From contig NZ_JAACFU010000024.1 of the NCBI RefSeq assembly GCF_029051725.1, positions 1 to 64,000 of the forward strand: a stretch of DNA of 64,000 nucleotides, given 5' to 3'. The DNA comes from Bradyrhizobium sp. CSS354 (GTDB lineage Bacteria; Pseudomonadota; Alphaproteobacteria; Rhizobiales; Xanthobacteraceae). Positions 26,306-34,036 of this stretch are shown piece by piece. How positions within the stretch are numbered: the stretch's first letter is position 1; each line of letters starts with the position of its first letter. Below the pieces are notes generated by a model. That model made no database searches, had not been told where the DNA came from, and was given only the letters and a program-made list of their open reading frames with translations. Position numbers and translations under genes: made by a program.

Positions 26306-27194
26306 TCGATGCCTCCTGCGCCTTGTCCTTGTACGGCGCGGCGCTGAGGCTGCCGTGATGGCCGGCGGCCTGGCGGCCCTCGCAATAATCGGTGTCGGAG
26401 CAGACGAACATGCGCCCGCCCTTGTCGTCGGTGACGATCTCGTCGAGATAGGAATTTTCCGCGGCGCACAGCGCGCAGGGCGCATTGAAGCGATAGGGCT
26501 CGAAGGGATGGTCCTCGAAGTCGAGCGACACGACTTGCGTATAGGGCGGGATCGCATAGATCCGCTTCTCGCGGCCGGCGCCAAACAATTGCAGCGCCGG
26601 GCAATTGTCCATCTTGGGATTGTCGAATTTCGGCGTCGGCGACGGGTCCATGACGTAGCGCGCGTTGACCTTCACCGGATAGGCATAAGCCGTCGCGATG
26701 TGGCCGAAGCGGGCGATGTCCTCGTAGAGCTTCACATGCATGAGGCCGTATTCGGCGAGCGCGTGCATGCGCCGCGTTTCGGTCTCGCGCGGCTCGAGGA
26801 AACGTAAAGGCTCCGGGATCGGCACCTGATAGACCAGTACCTGATTTGCGTGCAGCGACGTCTCCGGAATGCGGTGACGGGTCTGGATCACGGTCGCATC
26901 TTCTGTCGCCGTCGTCGTGGCGACGCCGGCGGTCTTGGCAAAGAACTTTCGGATCGAGATCGCGTTGGTGGTGTCGTCGGAGCCCTGATCGATCACCTTC
27001 AGCACGTCCTGCGGCCCGAGGATCGCAGCGGTGACCTGGACGCCGCCGGTGCCCCAGCCATAGGGCATCGGCATCTCACGGCTGGCGAACGGCACCTGAT
27101 AGCCGGGGATCGCGATCGCCTTGAGGATCGCGCGGCGGATCATCCGCTTGGTCTGTTCGTCGAGATAGGCGAAATTGTAGGCGGGCGCGTTCAT
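26298..27194 (-). CDS. phnJ: C-P lyase radical SAM subunit PhnJ
   Basis: The 298-residue protein has the C-terminal cysteine cluster of PhnJ: Cys240 and Cys243 (NAPCALCAAENS), Cys265 and Cys271 (FVCSDTDYCEG). The spacing CX2CX21CX5C is the same as in Escherichia coli PhnJ. Three of these bind the 4Fe-4S cluster and one takes part in radical transfer. It cleaves the carbon-phosphorus bond of ribose 1-phosphonate 5-phosphate, releasing the alkane. The start overlaps the end of phnI by 4 bases. All catalytic residues appear intact. Confidence 0.96.
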   Translation of the reverse strand: MNAPAYNFAYLDEQTKRMIRRAILKAIAIPGYQVPFASREMPMPYGWGTGGVQVTAAILGPQDVLKVIDQGSDDTTNAISIRKFFAKTAGVATTTATEDATVIQTRHRIPETSLHANQVLVYQVPIPEPLRFLEPRETETRRMHALAEYGLMHVKLYEDIARFGHIATAYAYPVKVNARYVMDPSPTPKFDNPKMDNCPALQLFGAGREKRIYAIPPYTQVVSLDFEDHPFEPYRFNAPCALCAAENSYLDEIVTDDKGGRMFVCSDTDYCEGRQAAGHHGSLSAAPYKDKAQEASNG

Positions 27195-28294
27195 TCCGCG
27201 GCCTCCTTCATGGCGTCGGGCGCATTGGCATCAGTGAATTCCCTGCGCAGCTTGCGCAACAGGCCGAGCTCGGACTGGAAGTCGACATAATGCGGCAGCT
27301 TGAGATGCTCGACGAAGCCGGTCGCCTGGACGTTGTCCGAATGCGACATCACGAATTCCTCGTCTTGCGCCGGGGCGAGTGCCTCCTCGCCGAGCTCGCG
27401 GGCACGCAACGCGCGGTCGACCAGCGCCATCGACATGGTCTTGCGCTCGCTCTGGCCGAAGGCGAGGCCATAACCGCGCGTGAAGCACGGCGCTTCGGTC
27501 GCGGAGCCCTTGAACTGGTTGACCATCTGACACTCGGTGAGCTCGATCGAGCCGAGCGGCACGGCGAAGCCGACGTCTTCAGCCGAAAATTCGACCTCGA
27601 CCTCGCCGAAGCGAATCTCGCCGGCAAAGGGATGGTTGCGCCCGTAACCACGCTGGGTGGAATAGCCCATCGCCAGCAGAAACCCTTCGTCGCCACGCGC
27701 GAGATTTTGCAGGCGCAGGTCACGATCCGCCGGAAAGTTCAGCGGCTCGCGGGTGAGATCGCCGACGCTGGCGCCCTCTTCCGCTTGCGGCGAGGATTCG
27801 ATCAGCCCGTCGCGGCCGAGAATGTCGGTCACCCGCGGCGTCGGCGCCGTGGATGCTTCGGCCGTCGCCGGCGCTTCCGGCACAAAGCCCTCGGCGAGCG
27901 AGGGATCGAGCAGGCGGTGGGTATAATCGAAAGTCGGGCCGAGGATCTGGCCCCCGGGAATGTCCTTGAAGGTCGAGGACACCCGCCGCTGCACCCGCAT
28001 CGCGCCGGTCTCGACCGGCTCGCTGGCGCCGAAGCGCGGCAGCGTGGCGCGGAAGGCGCGGACCAGGAAGATCGCCTCGATCAGATCGCCGCGCGCCTGC
28101 TTGATGGCGAGCGCCGCGAGCTCGCGGTCATAGAGCGAGCCTTCGCTCATGACGCGGTCCACGGCGAGGCCGAGCTGCTCGGAGATCTGGTCGAGGGAAA
28201 TTTCCGGCACGCTTTGGTCACCGCGCCGCGCACTGGCGAGCAGGCGATGGGCGTTCTCGATGGCGCGCTCGCCGCCTTTGACTGCGACATACAT
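27191..28294 (-). CDS. phnI: C-P lyase core subunit PhnI
   Basis: The 367-residue protein begins MYVAVKGGERAIENAHRLLA, the conserved PhnI opening, and continues ISLDQISEQLGLAVDRVMSE and GGQILGPTFDYTHRLLDPSL-like blocks. PhnI is the purine-exchanging nucleosidase that, with PhnG, PhnH and PhnL, attaches the phosphonate to ribose triphosphate. It begins 2 bases after the phnH stop and overlaps phnJ by 4 bases, so the genes are one coupled unit. Length agrees with the family (about 355-370). Confidence 0.95.
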   Translation of the reverse strand: MYVAVKGGERAIENAHRLLASARRGDQSVPEISLDQISEQLGLAVDRVMSEGSLYDRELAALAIKQARGDLIEAIFLVRAFRATLPRFGASEPVETGAMRVQRRVSSTFKDIPGGQILGPTFDYTHRLLDPSLAEGFVPEAPATAEASTAPTPRVTDILGRDGLIESSPQAEEGASVGDLTREPLNFPADRDLRLQNLARGDEGFLLAMGYSTQRGYGRNHPFAGEIRFGEVEVEFSAEDVGFAVPLGSIELTECQMVNQFKGSATEAPCFTRGYGLAFGQSERKTMSMALVDRALRARELGEEALAPAQDEEFVMSHSDNVQATGFVEHLKLPHYVDFQSELGLLRKLRREFTDANAPDAMKEAAE

Positions 28295-28296
28295 AG

Positions 28297-28905
28297 TTAG
28301 CTTCCCTTGCTCACGACACGCGTGGTGCGCGGGATCGCAACCACGGCGTCATCGGCGACCAGCACCACATCGACGCCCCGCGGAAACAGCGTTTCGTTGA
28401 CGCGCAGGCGCTCGAACAGGTCGAACGGCTTGATCGACGCCTGGAGCGTCGCGACGCCGTCGATCCCGGGACCACGCAGCTCGAAGCTGCGCCCCGAATC
28501 CAGGTTCTCGACCTGAAGGATCAACGTCGTCGACCGATCCGGATATTCGCTGGTGCCCAGCGCGAAGCGCTCGAGCGAAGGCAGTTCCCCGCCGTCGCTG
28601 ATCAGGGCGAAGCTCGCGATCGAGGAATCCTGCACCACCGGCGCGCCGGTGTGGAATTTCAGCCATTTCATGACGTCTGTGCTTTCCGACATGCGCGCAT
28701 CGAGCCAGAGCGGCGTGTCGTGATCGAACAGCGTCAGCGCGATCGCGGCCGTGCCGCGCATCATCGTCTGAGGCGCTCCTGATGTCGGCACGATGCGCTG
28801 GACCGAGCCCGGCCGCGCCATCGCGTCCATGACCGAGCGAAAGGTCGATTGCGCCGACAGCACCTTGTCGGCGAACCCCGGCGGCAGTTCCGCAATCGTG
28901 GTCAT
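28297..28905 (-). CDS. phnH: C-P lyase core subunit PhnH
   Basis: The 202-residue protein begins MTTIAELPPGFADKVLSAQS and has the PhnH blocks TFRSVMDAMARPGSV, TAAIALTLFDHDTPLWLD and FALGTSEYPDRSTTLI. PhnH is a non-catalytic PLP-fold-like subunit of the PhnGHIJ complex. The ATG at 28905 has GGGTGAG just upstream; an earlier start at 28944 would overlap phnG. It lies 4 bases after phnG. Confidence 0.94.
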   Translation of the reverse strand: MTTIAELPPGFADKVLSAQSTFRSVMDAMARPGSVQRIVPTSGAPQTMMRGTAAIALTLFDHDTPLWLDARMSESTDVMKWLKFHTGAPVVQDSSIASFALISDGGELPSLERFALGTSEYPDRSTTLILQVENLDSGRSFELRGPGIDGVATLQASIKPFDLFERLRVNETLFPRGVDVVLVADDAVVAIPRTTRVVSKGS

Positions 28906-28909
28906 GATC

Positions 28910-29374
28910 TCACCCTTCACCGCGCACCATGGTGTAGAAATCAACCTTCGTCGCAGCGGTCTCGGCCGCCACCTGCTTGCGCCTGATCATCAGCTGCTCA
29001 CGCAATGGCGCGATGATTTCCCGCTCAACCGCGCCACTGAAATCACTGGACTGCACCAGCGCATCGCACAGCGCGATCAGCCGCGCCTTCTCACCGTCGC
29101 GACCGAGCGTGTAACCGAAGCCGACCTCGCCGCTCGCAAGCCGCACCGCAGCGCGCGACACCGTGGCTTCGCCGAGATTGAACGGCGCACCGTCGCCACC
29201 GACGCGGCCACGCAGCATGACGAGGCCGTTTTCCGGCGCACGCAGATCCTGATGCGCCGGCAGGGCGAGAGCGCGGAGGCGAGCGGCGATCTCGCCCGCC
29301 TCCGCGTGCGCCAGCACGGCCATTGCGGCCTGGCGCTGGGCTTGCTGATTGTTGTGCTGGGTCACCAGATCCAC
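28910..29374 (-). CDS. phnG: C-P lyase core subunit PhnG
   Basis: The 154-residue protein begins MDLVTQHNNQQAQRQAAMAV and contains ENGLVMLRGRVGGDGAPFNL, GEATVSRAAVRLASGEVGFG and YTLGRDGEKARLIALCDAL, the conserved PhnG core with its GEATVTR motif. It is the first gene of phnGHIJKLMN. About 70-90 bases upstream are a candidate minus-strand PHO box and the palindromic PhnF operator, so both phosphate starvation and PhnF should control the operon. Confidence 0.94.
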   Translation of the reverse strand: MDLVTQHNNQQAQRQAAMAVLAHAEAGEIAARLRALALPAHQDLRAPENGLVMLRGRVGGDGAPFNLGEATVSRAAVRLASGEVGFGYTLGRDGEKARLIALCDALVQSSDFSGAVEREIIAPLREQLMIRRKQVAAETAATKVDFYTMVRGEG

Positions 29375-29402
29375 CGAACTTTTCTGCAGAACTTGCCGAA
29401 TC

Positions 29403-29430
29403 CAAGTTGTCTATGATACTAGACAACTTG
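29403..29430. promoter_or_regulatory. Candidate PhnF operator (11-bp perfect inverted repeat)
   Basis: CAAGTTGTCTA (29403-29413) and TAGACAACTTG (29420-29430) are exact reverse complements separated by TGATAC. The site lies in the phnG-phnF intergenic region, 29 bases upstream of phnG and 64 upstream of phnF. GntR/HutC-type regulators bind such repeats; PhnF is encoded next to it. It sits between the PHO box and phnG, where a repressor would block the promoter. Confidence 0.7.
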
Positions 29431-29443
29431 ATACCGGAGCGCC

Positions 29444-29461
29444 ATGACTGTTTCGTGACAA
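29444..29461 (-). promoter_or_regulatory. Candidate PHO box upstream of phnG
   Basis: On the minus strand TTGTCAC-GAAA-CAGTCAT gives two 7-bp half-sites 11 bp apart, compared with the CTGTCAT-N4-CTGTCAT consensus for PhoB. It points toward phnG and lies just upstream of the PhnF operator. Found by eye; matches are 5/7 and 6/7. Confidence 0.5.
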
Positions 29462-29493
29462 AGGCGTGATTTCTGGAGTAGCTTGCCGGCCAC

Positions 29494-30222
29494 ATGAGCA
29501 TGCAGGACACAGCTTCCTCCGGCGTCGCGTTGTGGCGCCTCGTTGCCGACGGCATCGAGCGCGGCATCGCCGACGGCCGCTTTGCGGCCGGCGACAAGCT
29601 GCCGGGCGAGGTGGAGATCGCCGAAACCTATCGCGTGAACCGCCACACCGTGCGGCGCGCGCTGGCAGCGCTTGCCGAGCGCGGCATCGTGCGGGCCGAA
29701 CGCGGCAGCGGAACCTATGTCGAGGCGCAGAAGCTCGCCTATCCACTGCGCTCGCGGACCCGTTTCTCCGAGATCGTCGGCGCCGACGGCCGCGAACCGC
29801 ATGGCCGGTTGATCGAGGCGTCCGATGATGTCGCGACCCGCGAACTCGCGCGCGAACTTGGATTGAAGGCCGGCGCACCGTTGGTGCGGATCGAGGCGAT
29901 GCGCCTCGCCGACCGCACGCCGATCTGCGTCTCCACGACGTGGCTGTCGGCGCAGCTGTTCCCGGGTGCGGGCGAGATCTTTGCCGCGACCCGCTCCATG
30001 ACGAAATTGCTCGAGCATTACGGCGTCCGCGACTATCGCCGCGGCGCGACCCGGATCACCGCCGGCATCGTCGACGCAACCGACGCCGCACGGCTCGATC
30101 TGGCGCTGGGACGGCCGATCCTGGTGGTCGACGCGACCGACCACGATCTCGACGGCAAGCCGCTGGTGACCAAGCATTCGCGCTTTGCCGCGGAGCGGGT
30201 GGAGTTTCTGGTGGAACCGTAG
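29494..30222 (+). CDS. phnF: GntR/HutC family regulator PhnF
   Basis: The 242-residue protein begins MSMQDTASSGVALWRLVADG. The N-terminal GntR winged helix is GRFAAGDKLPGEVEIAETYR then VNRHTVRRALAALAERGIVR. The C-terminal part from about residue 90 is the UbiC/chorismate-lyase-like effector domain (TRFSEIVGADG, VRIEAMRLADRTPI, RRGATRITAGIVDATD) typical of PhnF. It is divergent from phnG with the palindromic operator between them and convergent with phnE2, so it is expected to repress the C-P lyase operon and itself. Confidence 0.92.
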   Translation: MSMQDTASSGVALWRLVADGIERGIADGRFAAGDKLPGEVEIAETYRVNRHTVRRALAALAERGIVRAERGSGTYVEAQKLAYPLRSRTRFSEIVGADGREPHGRLIEASDDVATRELARELGLKAGAPLVRIEAMRLADRTPICVSTTWLSAQLFPGAGEIFAATRSMTKLLEHYGVRDYRRGATRITAGIVDATDAARLDLALGRPILVVDATDHDLDGKPLVTKHSRFAAERVEFLVEP

Positions 30223-30238
30223 AGGGAGCGGCGAAGAC

Positions 30239-31087
30239 CTACGCCACCGCCCTTCGGCCGATGATCGCAAAGCGGAGTTTGCCCGAGACGAAATCGATCG
30301 CGGCGACCGCGACCAGGATCATCAGGATCAGGAACGACACCTTCTGCCATTCCAGCACGCGAATCTGCTCGGCGAGCTGGAGGCCGATGCCGCCGGCGCC
30401 GACGATGCCGATGATGGTGGCCGAGCGCGTGTTCGACTCGATGAAATAGAGCACCTGCCCGGCGATCACAGGCAGGACCTGCGGCAGCAGACCGAAGCGT
30501 ATCTCGTGCAGCGCGCTGCCGCCGGAGGCGCGGATACCCTCGACCTGCTTCTGGTCGGCGCCCTCGATCGCCTCCGAAAACAGCTTTCCGAAGGCACCGA
30601 AATCCGACACGGCAATGGCGAGCACGCCGGCAAACGGGCCGAGCCCGACCACGTTGATCCACACCAGCGCCCAGATCAGCGTGTCGACGCCGCGGATCGA
30701 ATCCAGGAAACGTCGAATCGGGAAGCGCAAAATGCTCGACGGCACGACGTTACGCGCGGCAAGCAGGCTGACCGGCAGCGCGAACACGGCCGCAAGCGTC
30801 GTGCCGAGCAGCGCGATCGACAGCGTCTCGCCCAGCGCCTTCAGATAGATCGGCAGCGACGAGCCGGGATCCGGCGGGATCATCATCAAGCTGATCCAGC
30901 CGAGCTGGCTGAGCCCGGCGACGAAGCGCGAGGGCGAAAAATCGAGATCGATGAGGCCATAAACCAGGATCGCGAGCGCCGCGACGATCATCGCCGGCAT
31001 GGCGAGCCGCGCCGAGGCCGGCCGGTCGAACACATCAGGGTAGCGCGCGCGAAGCTCTCGCGTGTCGAACTCCTGCGGCCCCGTCAC
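30239..31087 (-). CDS. phnE: Phosphonate ABC transporter permease PhnE (second copy)
   Basis: The 282-residue protein has about six membrane segments and the binding-protein-dependent permease loop EAIEGADQKQVEGIRASGGS (EAA motif), with GVDTLIWALVWINVVGLGPF before it and SATIIGIVGAGGIGLQLAEQ after it. This matches PhnE. It starts with GTG overlapping the end of the first phnE by 4 bases, so the two permeases form a heterodimer candidate, as in many rhizobial phnCDEE operons. It ends 16 bases from the convergent phnF. Confidence 0.93.
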   Translation of the reverse strand: MTGPQEFDTRELRARYPDVFDRPASARLAMPAMIVAALAILVYGLIDLDFSPSRFVAGLSQLGWISLMMIPPDPGSSLPIYLKALGETLSIALLGTTLAAVFALPVSLLAARNVVPSSILRFPIRRFLDSIRGVDTLIWALVWINVVGLGPFAGVLAIAVSDFGAFGKLFSEAIEGADQKQVEGIRASGGSALHEIRFGLLPQVLPVIAGQVLYFIESNTRSATIIGIVGAGGIGLQLAEQIRVLEWQKVSFLILMILVAVAAIDFVSGKLRFAIIGRRAVA

Positions 31088-31968
31088 GTCCGCGCCTCCT
31101 TGCCGAACAGGCGGCCGCGCAGCCAGCCGGTGCTGATGTCGATGATGAAGACCGTGACGATGATGGTGAGCAGGATCGCGCTGACGTCCGAGTAATAGAA
31201 CTTGCGGATGGCGACGACGAGCTCCTGGCCGATGCCACCGGCACCGACGAAGCCCATCACGGAGGCCTCGCGGACATTGATCTCGAAACGCAGCAGCGCG
31301 TAGCTGGCATAGCCTGCCGTGACCTGCGGCAGGATGGCGAAGCGCATGCAGGAGAGCCAGCTCGCGCCGGTCGAGCGGACGCCTTCGACCGGTTTCATGT
31401 CGGCGTTCTCGACGATCTCCGAGAACAGCTTTCCGAGTGCGCCGGTGGAGTGAATCGCGATCGCCAGCACGCCCGCCATCGGTCCGAGGCCGAAGGCGAT
31501 CACGAAGATCAGCGCAAACACGATGCCGGGCACCGTGCGCGCGAATTCGAGCAGACGCCGCACCACGAAACGCAGCCAGGGCGCGGGCGAGGTGTTTTCA
31601 GCGGCGAAGAAGTTCAGGCAAAAAGCAAAAGTCGCGCCGATCAGCGTGCCGACATAGGAGATCAGCAGGGTCTCGCCCAACATCTTCAGCCATTTGCGCC
31701 AGCCCCAGAGCCACTCGCCGACATCGGTCCAGACCCGCTGGCCGGTGTCGAGTGTGAGGATGCGGTCGAAATAGCTGATGAAATTGCCGTAATGGGCGAA
31801 CAGCGTGCGCAGATTCACTTCGGCGCCGATCGCGGCGAGACACAGTGCTGCGGCAAAGATCACGGCTCCAAACAGGAGTCGGAGCCGCTTGCGCGCGACC
31901 GCCTGGCGATAGGCGGCGTTGAGCACGGCGAGCTGCTGCTCGGGAAGGATCGAAACCGAGACGGTCAT
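31084..31968 (-). CDS. phnE: Phosphonate ABC transporter permease PhnE (first copy)
   Basis: The 294-residue protein has an N-terminal cytoplasmic arm, one anchor segment (LLFGAVIFAAALCLAAIGAE) and the permease domain with MLGETLLISYVGTLIGATFA, the EAA-like loop EIVENADMKPVEGVRSTGAS, and VMGFVGAGGIGQELVVAIRK. It is longer than the second PhnE because of a periplasmic loop after the first segment. It follows phnD after 76 bases that hold a stable hairpin, and overlaps the second phnE by 4 bases. Confidence 0.93.
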   Translation of the reverse strand: MTVSVSILPEQQLAVLNAAYRQAVARKRLRLLFGAVIFAAALCLAAIGAEVNLRTLFAHYGNFISYFDRILTLDTGQRVWTDVGEWLWGWRKWLKMLGETLLISYVGTLIGATFAFCLNFFAAENTSPAPWLRFVVRRLLEFARTVPGIVFALIFVIAFGLGPMAGVLAIAIHSTGALGKLFSEIVENADMKPVEGVRSTGASWLSCMRFAILPQVTAGYASYALLRFEINVREASVMGFVGAGGIGQELVVAIRKFYYSDVSAILLTIIVTVFIIDISTGWLRGRLFGKEART

Positions 31969-32001
31969 CTTGGCCAGGAAAAATGGTCAATCAAAGAGAA
32001 A

Positions 32002-32025
32002 GAGCCGGGTCCATCGACCCGGCTC
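32002..32025 (-). terminator. Intra-operon hairpin between phnD and phnE
   Basis: GAGCCGGGTC and GACCCGGCTC form a perfect 10-bp stem around a 4-base loop; on the minus strand it is followed by TTTCTCTTTG. It lies between phnD and the first phnE. It resembles an attenuating terminator or mRNA-stabilising hairpin that would keep the binding protein at a higher level than the permeases. Confidence 0.6.
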
Positions 32026-32044
32026 CAGTGCGTCGGCCCGAAAC

Positions 32045-32980
32045 TCAGGACGCCTTCTTCTTACGCAGCGCATCGACGAACTTGATCAGTTCGATCGTGC
32101 CATCCCAATCCTTGGTGGTCGCGGGATGAAAACCCTTCTTCTGGCCGTCCTGGAGGCGATCGAACGCAGCCTTGTCCTTGGCCGGCGCGTCGAAGAACGC
32201 CTTGGCGATCGCGGCCTTGGCCTCTTCCGGCAGATCGGAATTGTAGGCATAGGGGCCGTTGATGATCGGCGCCGACTTGTGGATGATGCGGAAATCGTCC
32301 TTCTTCATCGCCGAGCCGTCGGCATTCTTCAGCATGCCCTTGGTCAGCATCTGCGCCAGCGTCGAATCGTCGTCGCTGGTCCACTGGTTGGCGGCGACGT
32401 CGACCGTGCCCTGCGCCAGCGCCAGGATCGCGTTCTCGTGGCTGCCGGTGAAGACGACCTTGCTGAAATAGGTGTCGGCGTCCGCGATGCCCAACTTGTC
32501 GAGCTCGAAGCGCGGCACGTTGTTGCCGGAGGTCGAGTTCGGGTCGACGAGGCCGAGGTTCTTGCCCTTGAGCTGGTCGATGCTCTTGTAGGGGCTGCTC
32601 GCCTTGACGAAGAACGCCGAGTAATAACCAGTGGAGCCGTCGGCGTTGATGTCGTTGGCGAAGGCGTCGGTCTTGACGCCGGTGAGGCGGGCGCGGGCGA
32701 ACGACGCCGAGCCGTAGCTCGCGATGTGGATGTTGCCGGCGCGCTGGCCTTCGATCACGGCCGCGTAGTCGTTGGCGATGCGCAGCGTGACCTTCACGCC
32801 CAATTCCTTGGACAGGTAGCTCATGAACGGCGCCCAGCGCTCGGTCACGCCCGAGGCGTTTTCCGCCGGAATGACCGCGAAGGTCAGCTCGGGATATTTG
32901 GCCTTCCAGTCCTCGGCGGAGGCTGAAGTCGTGAACGCGAGCGCGGCGGCGCCGGCAAGAATCAATCTGCGAGTGATCAT
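32045..32980 (-). CDS. phnD: Phosphonate ABC transporter substrate-binding protein PhnD
   Basis: The 311-residue protein begins MITRRLILAGAAALAFTTSA with a signal peptide cleaved near ASAEDWK. The mature domain has LTFAVIPAENASGVTERWAP, IASYGSASFARARLTGV, LGLVDPNSTSGNNVPRFEL and VVFTGSHENAILALAQGTVD, the PhnD-type phosphate/phosphonate-binding blocks. The STSGNN loop and the Tyr/Glu positions fit phosphonate recognition. GAGGG lies just before the ATG at 32980. It is the second gene of phnCDEE. Confidence 0.95.
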   Translation of the reverse strand: MITRRLILAGAAALAFTTSASAEDWKAKYPELTFAVIPAENASGVTERWAPFMSYLSKELGVKVTLRIANDYAAVIEGQRAGNIHIASYGSASFARARLTGVKTDAFANDINADGSTGYYSAFFVKASSPYKSIDQLKGKNLGLVDPNSTSGNNVPRFELDKLGIADADTYFSKVVFTGSHENAILALAQGTVDVAANQWTSDDDSTLAQMLTKGMLKNADGSAMKKDDFRIIHKSAPIINGPYAYNSDLPEEAKAAIAKAFFDAPAKDKAAFDRLQDGQKKGFHPATTKDWDGTIELIKFVDALRKKKAS

Positions 32981-33043
32981 GATACCCTCTTCATCGGTTG
33001 GGGTCGGTTGACGCAAAACTGGTGACTGTTGACGCGGCGCGGC

Positions 33044-33853
33044 TCAGGCGGCGGCCGCCGTTCCAAGCGCTGGAATTCCCTCTCGCACCGGCGCAGGCGT
33101 GCTGCCCATGACATCGGCGGCTTCGAGATCGTAGAGCTCGCGCGCAACGTGCTCGGTCAACTCCGCCGGGGCGCCGTCGAACACCACGCGACCCTGCGCC
33201 ATGCCGATCAGGCGGTCGCAATAACTGCGCGCCAGGTCGAGCGAATGCAGATTGCAGAGCACGGTGATGCCGAAGTGCTTGTTGATCCGCAGCAGCGCAT
33301 CCATCACGATCTTGGTGTTGCGCGGATCGAGCGAGGCAATCGGCTCGTCGGCGAGGATGATGTCGGGCTGCTGCACCAGCGCCCGGGCGATCGCGACGCG
33401 CTGCTGCTGGCCGCCGGAGAGCTGATCGGCGCGCTGGGCCGCGAGCGGGGCGATATCGAACTGTTCGAGCGCGGACATCGCCAGCGCCTTATCCTGCTCG
33501 GGCCAGGTCTGCGACAGCGAGCGCCAGGCCGGCATCGTCGCAAGCCGTCCCATCAGGACATTGGTGAGGACATCGAGCCGGCCGACCAGATTGAACTGCT
33601 GAAAGATCATCGCCGAGCGCGCCCGCCACTGCCGCAGCTCCTTGCCGCGCAGCGCCGTGACGTCGAGGCCGTCGAACAGGATGCGGCCCTGCGAAGGGGT
33701 CGTGAGACGGTTGATGGTCCGCAGCAGGGTCGACTTGCCGGCGCCGGACCGTCCGATCACGCCGACGAAACCGCCGGGAGAAACTTGAAACGAGGCATCG
33801 TCCACCGCGGCTTTCACGCCGAAGCGACACGTCAGACCTTCAACCACCAGCAT
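33044..33853 (-). CDS. phnC: Phosphonate ABC transporter ATP-binding protein PhnC
   Basis: The 269-residue protein is an importer ATPase with Walker A IGRSGAGKSTLLRTIN, Q-loop MIFQQFNLVGRLDVLTNVLM, signature LSGGQQQRVAIARA and Walker B IILADEPIASLDPRN. The LVxRLdVLtNVLxGRL segment is characteristic of PhnC. GGAG lies upstream of the ATG at 33853. It is the first gene of phnCDE1E2. A candidate minus-strand PHO box is about 45-60 bases upstream, in the region shared with the divergent accessory operon. Confidence 0.94.
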   Translation of the reverse strand: MLVVEGLTCRFGVKAAVDDASFQVSPGGFVGVIGRSGAGKSTLLRTINRLTTPSQGRILFDGLDVTALRGKELRQWRARSAMIFQQFNLVGRLDVLTNVLMGRLATMPAWRSLSQTWPEQDKALAMSALEQFDIAPLAAQRADQLSGGQQQRVAIARALVQQPDIILADEPIASLDPRNTKIVMDALLRINKHFGITVLCNLHSLDLARSYCDRLIGMAQGRVVFDGAPAELTEHVARELYDLEAADVMGSTPAPVREGIPALGTAAAA

Positions 33854-33896
33854 GCAGGGCTCCAGAGTAGCTGGGACCCACCGCTAACGCCGGCGC

Positions 33897-33914
33897 TTGA
33901 CACTTGTGTGACAC
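33897..33914 (-). promoter_or_regulatory. Candidate PHO box upstream of phnC
   Basis: On the minus strand GTGTCAC-ACAA-GTGTCAA gives two 7-bp half-sites 11 bp apart, similar to the PhoB consensus CTGTCAT. It faces phnC, whose ATG is about 45 bases downstream. Each half-site matches 5/7, so this is weaker than the plus-strand set. Confidence 0.42.
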
Positions 33915-33962
33915 GGACATTGCGGTGCGGCGATCCTACACACCTCATCCACACCTCATCCG

Positions 33963-33991
33963 CTGTCATCGTGTCGTCATGACATTGTCAT
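33963..33991 (+). promoter_or_regulatory. Candidate triple PHO box upstream of the accessory phn operon
   Basis: CTGTCAT (33963-33969), TCGTCAT (33974-33980) and TTGTCAT (33985-33991) are direct repeats at exact 11-bp spacing, the geometry required for tandem PhoB dimers. Two weaker ACCTCAT repeats (33942 and 33953, also 11 bp apart) extend the array upstream. It points to the hexapeptide transferase gene starting 46 bases downstream. This is the best PHO-box match in the window. Confidence 0.65.
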
Positions 33992-34036
33992 CAAGCCGCT
34001 CGAAGAGAAACGCCCGCCCTCTCGTTCGGATGCAAC

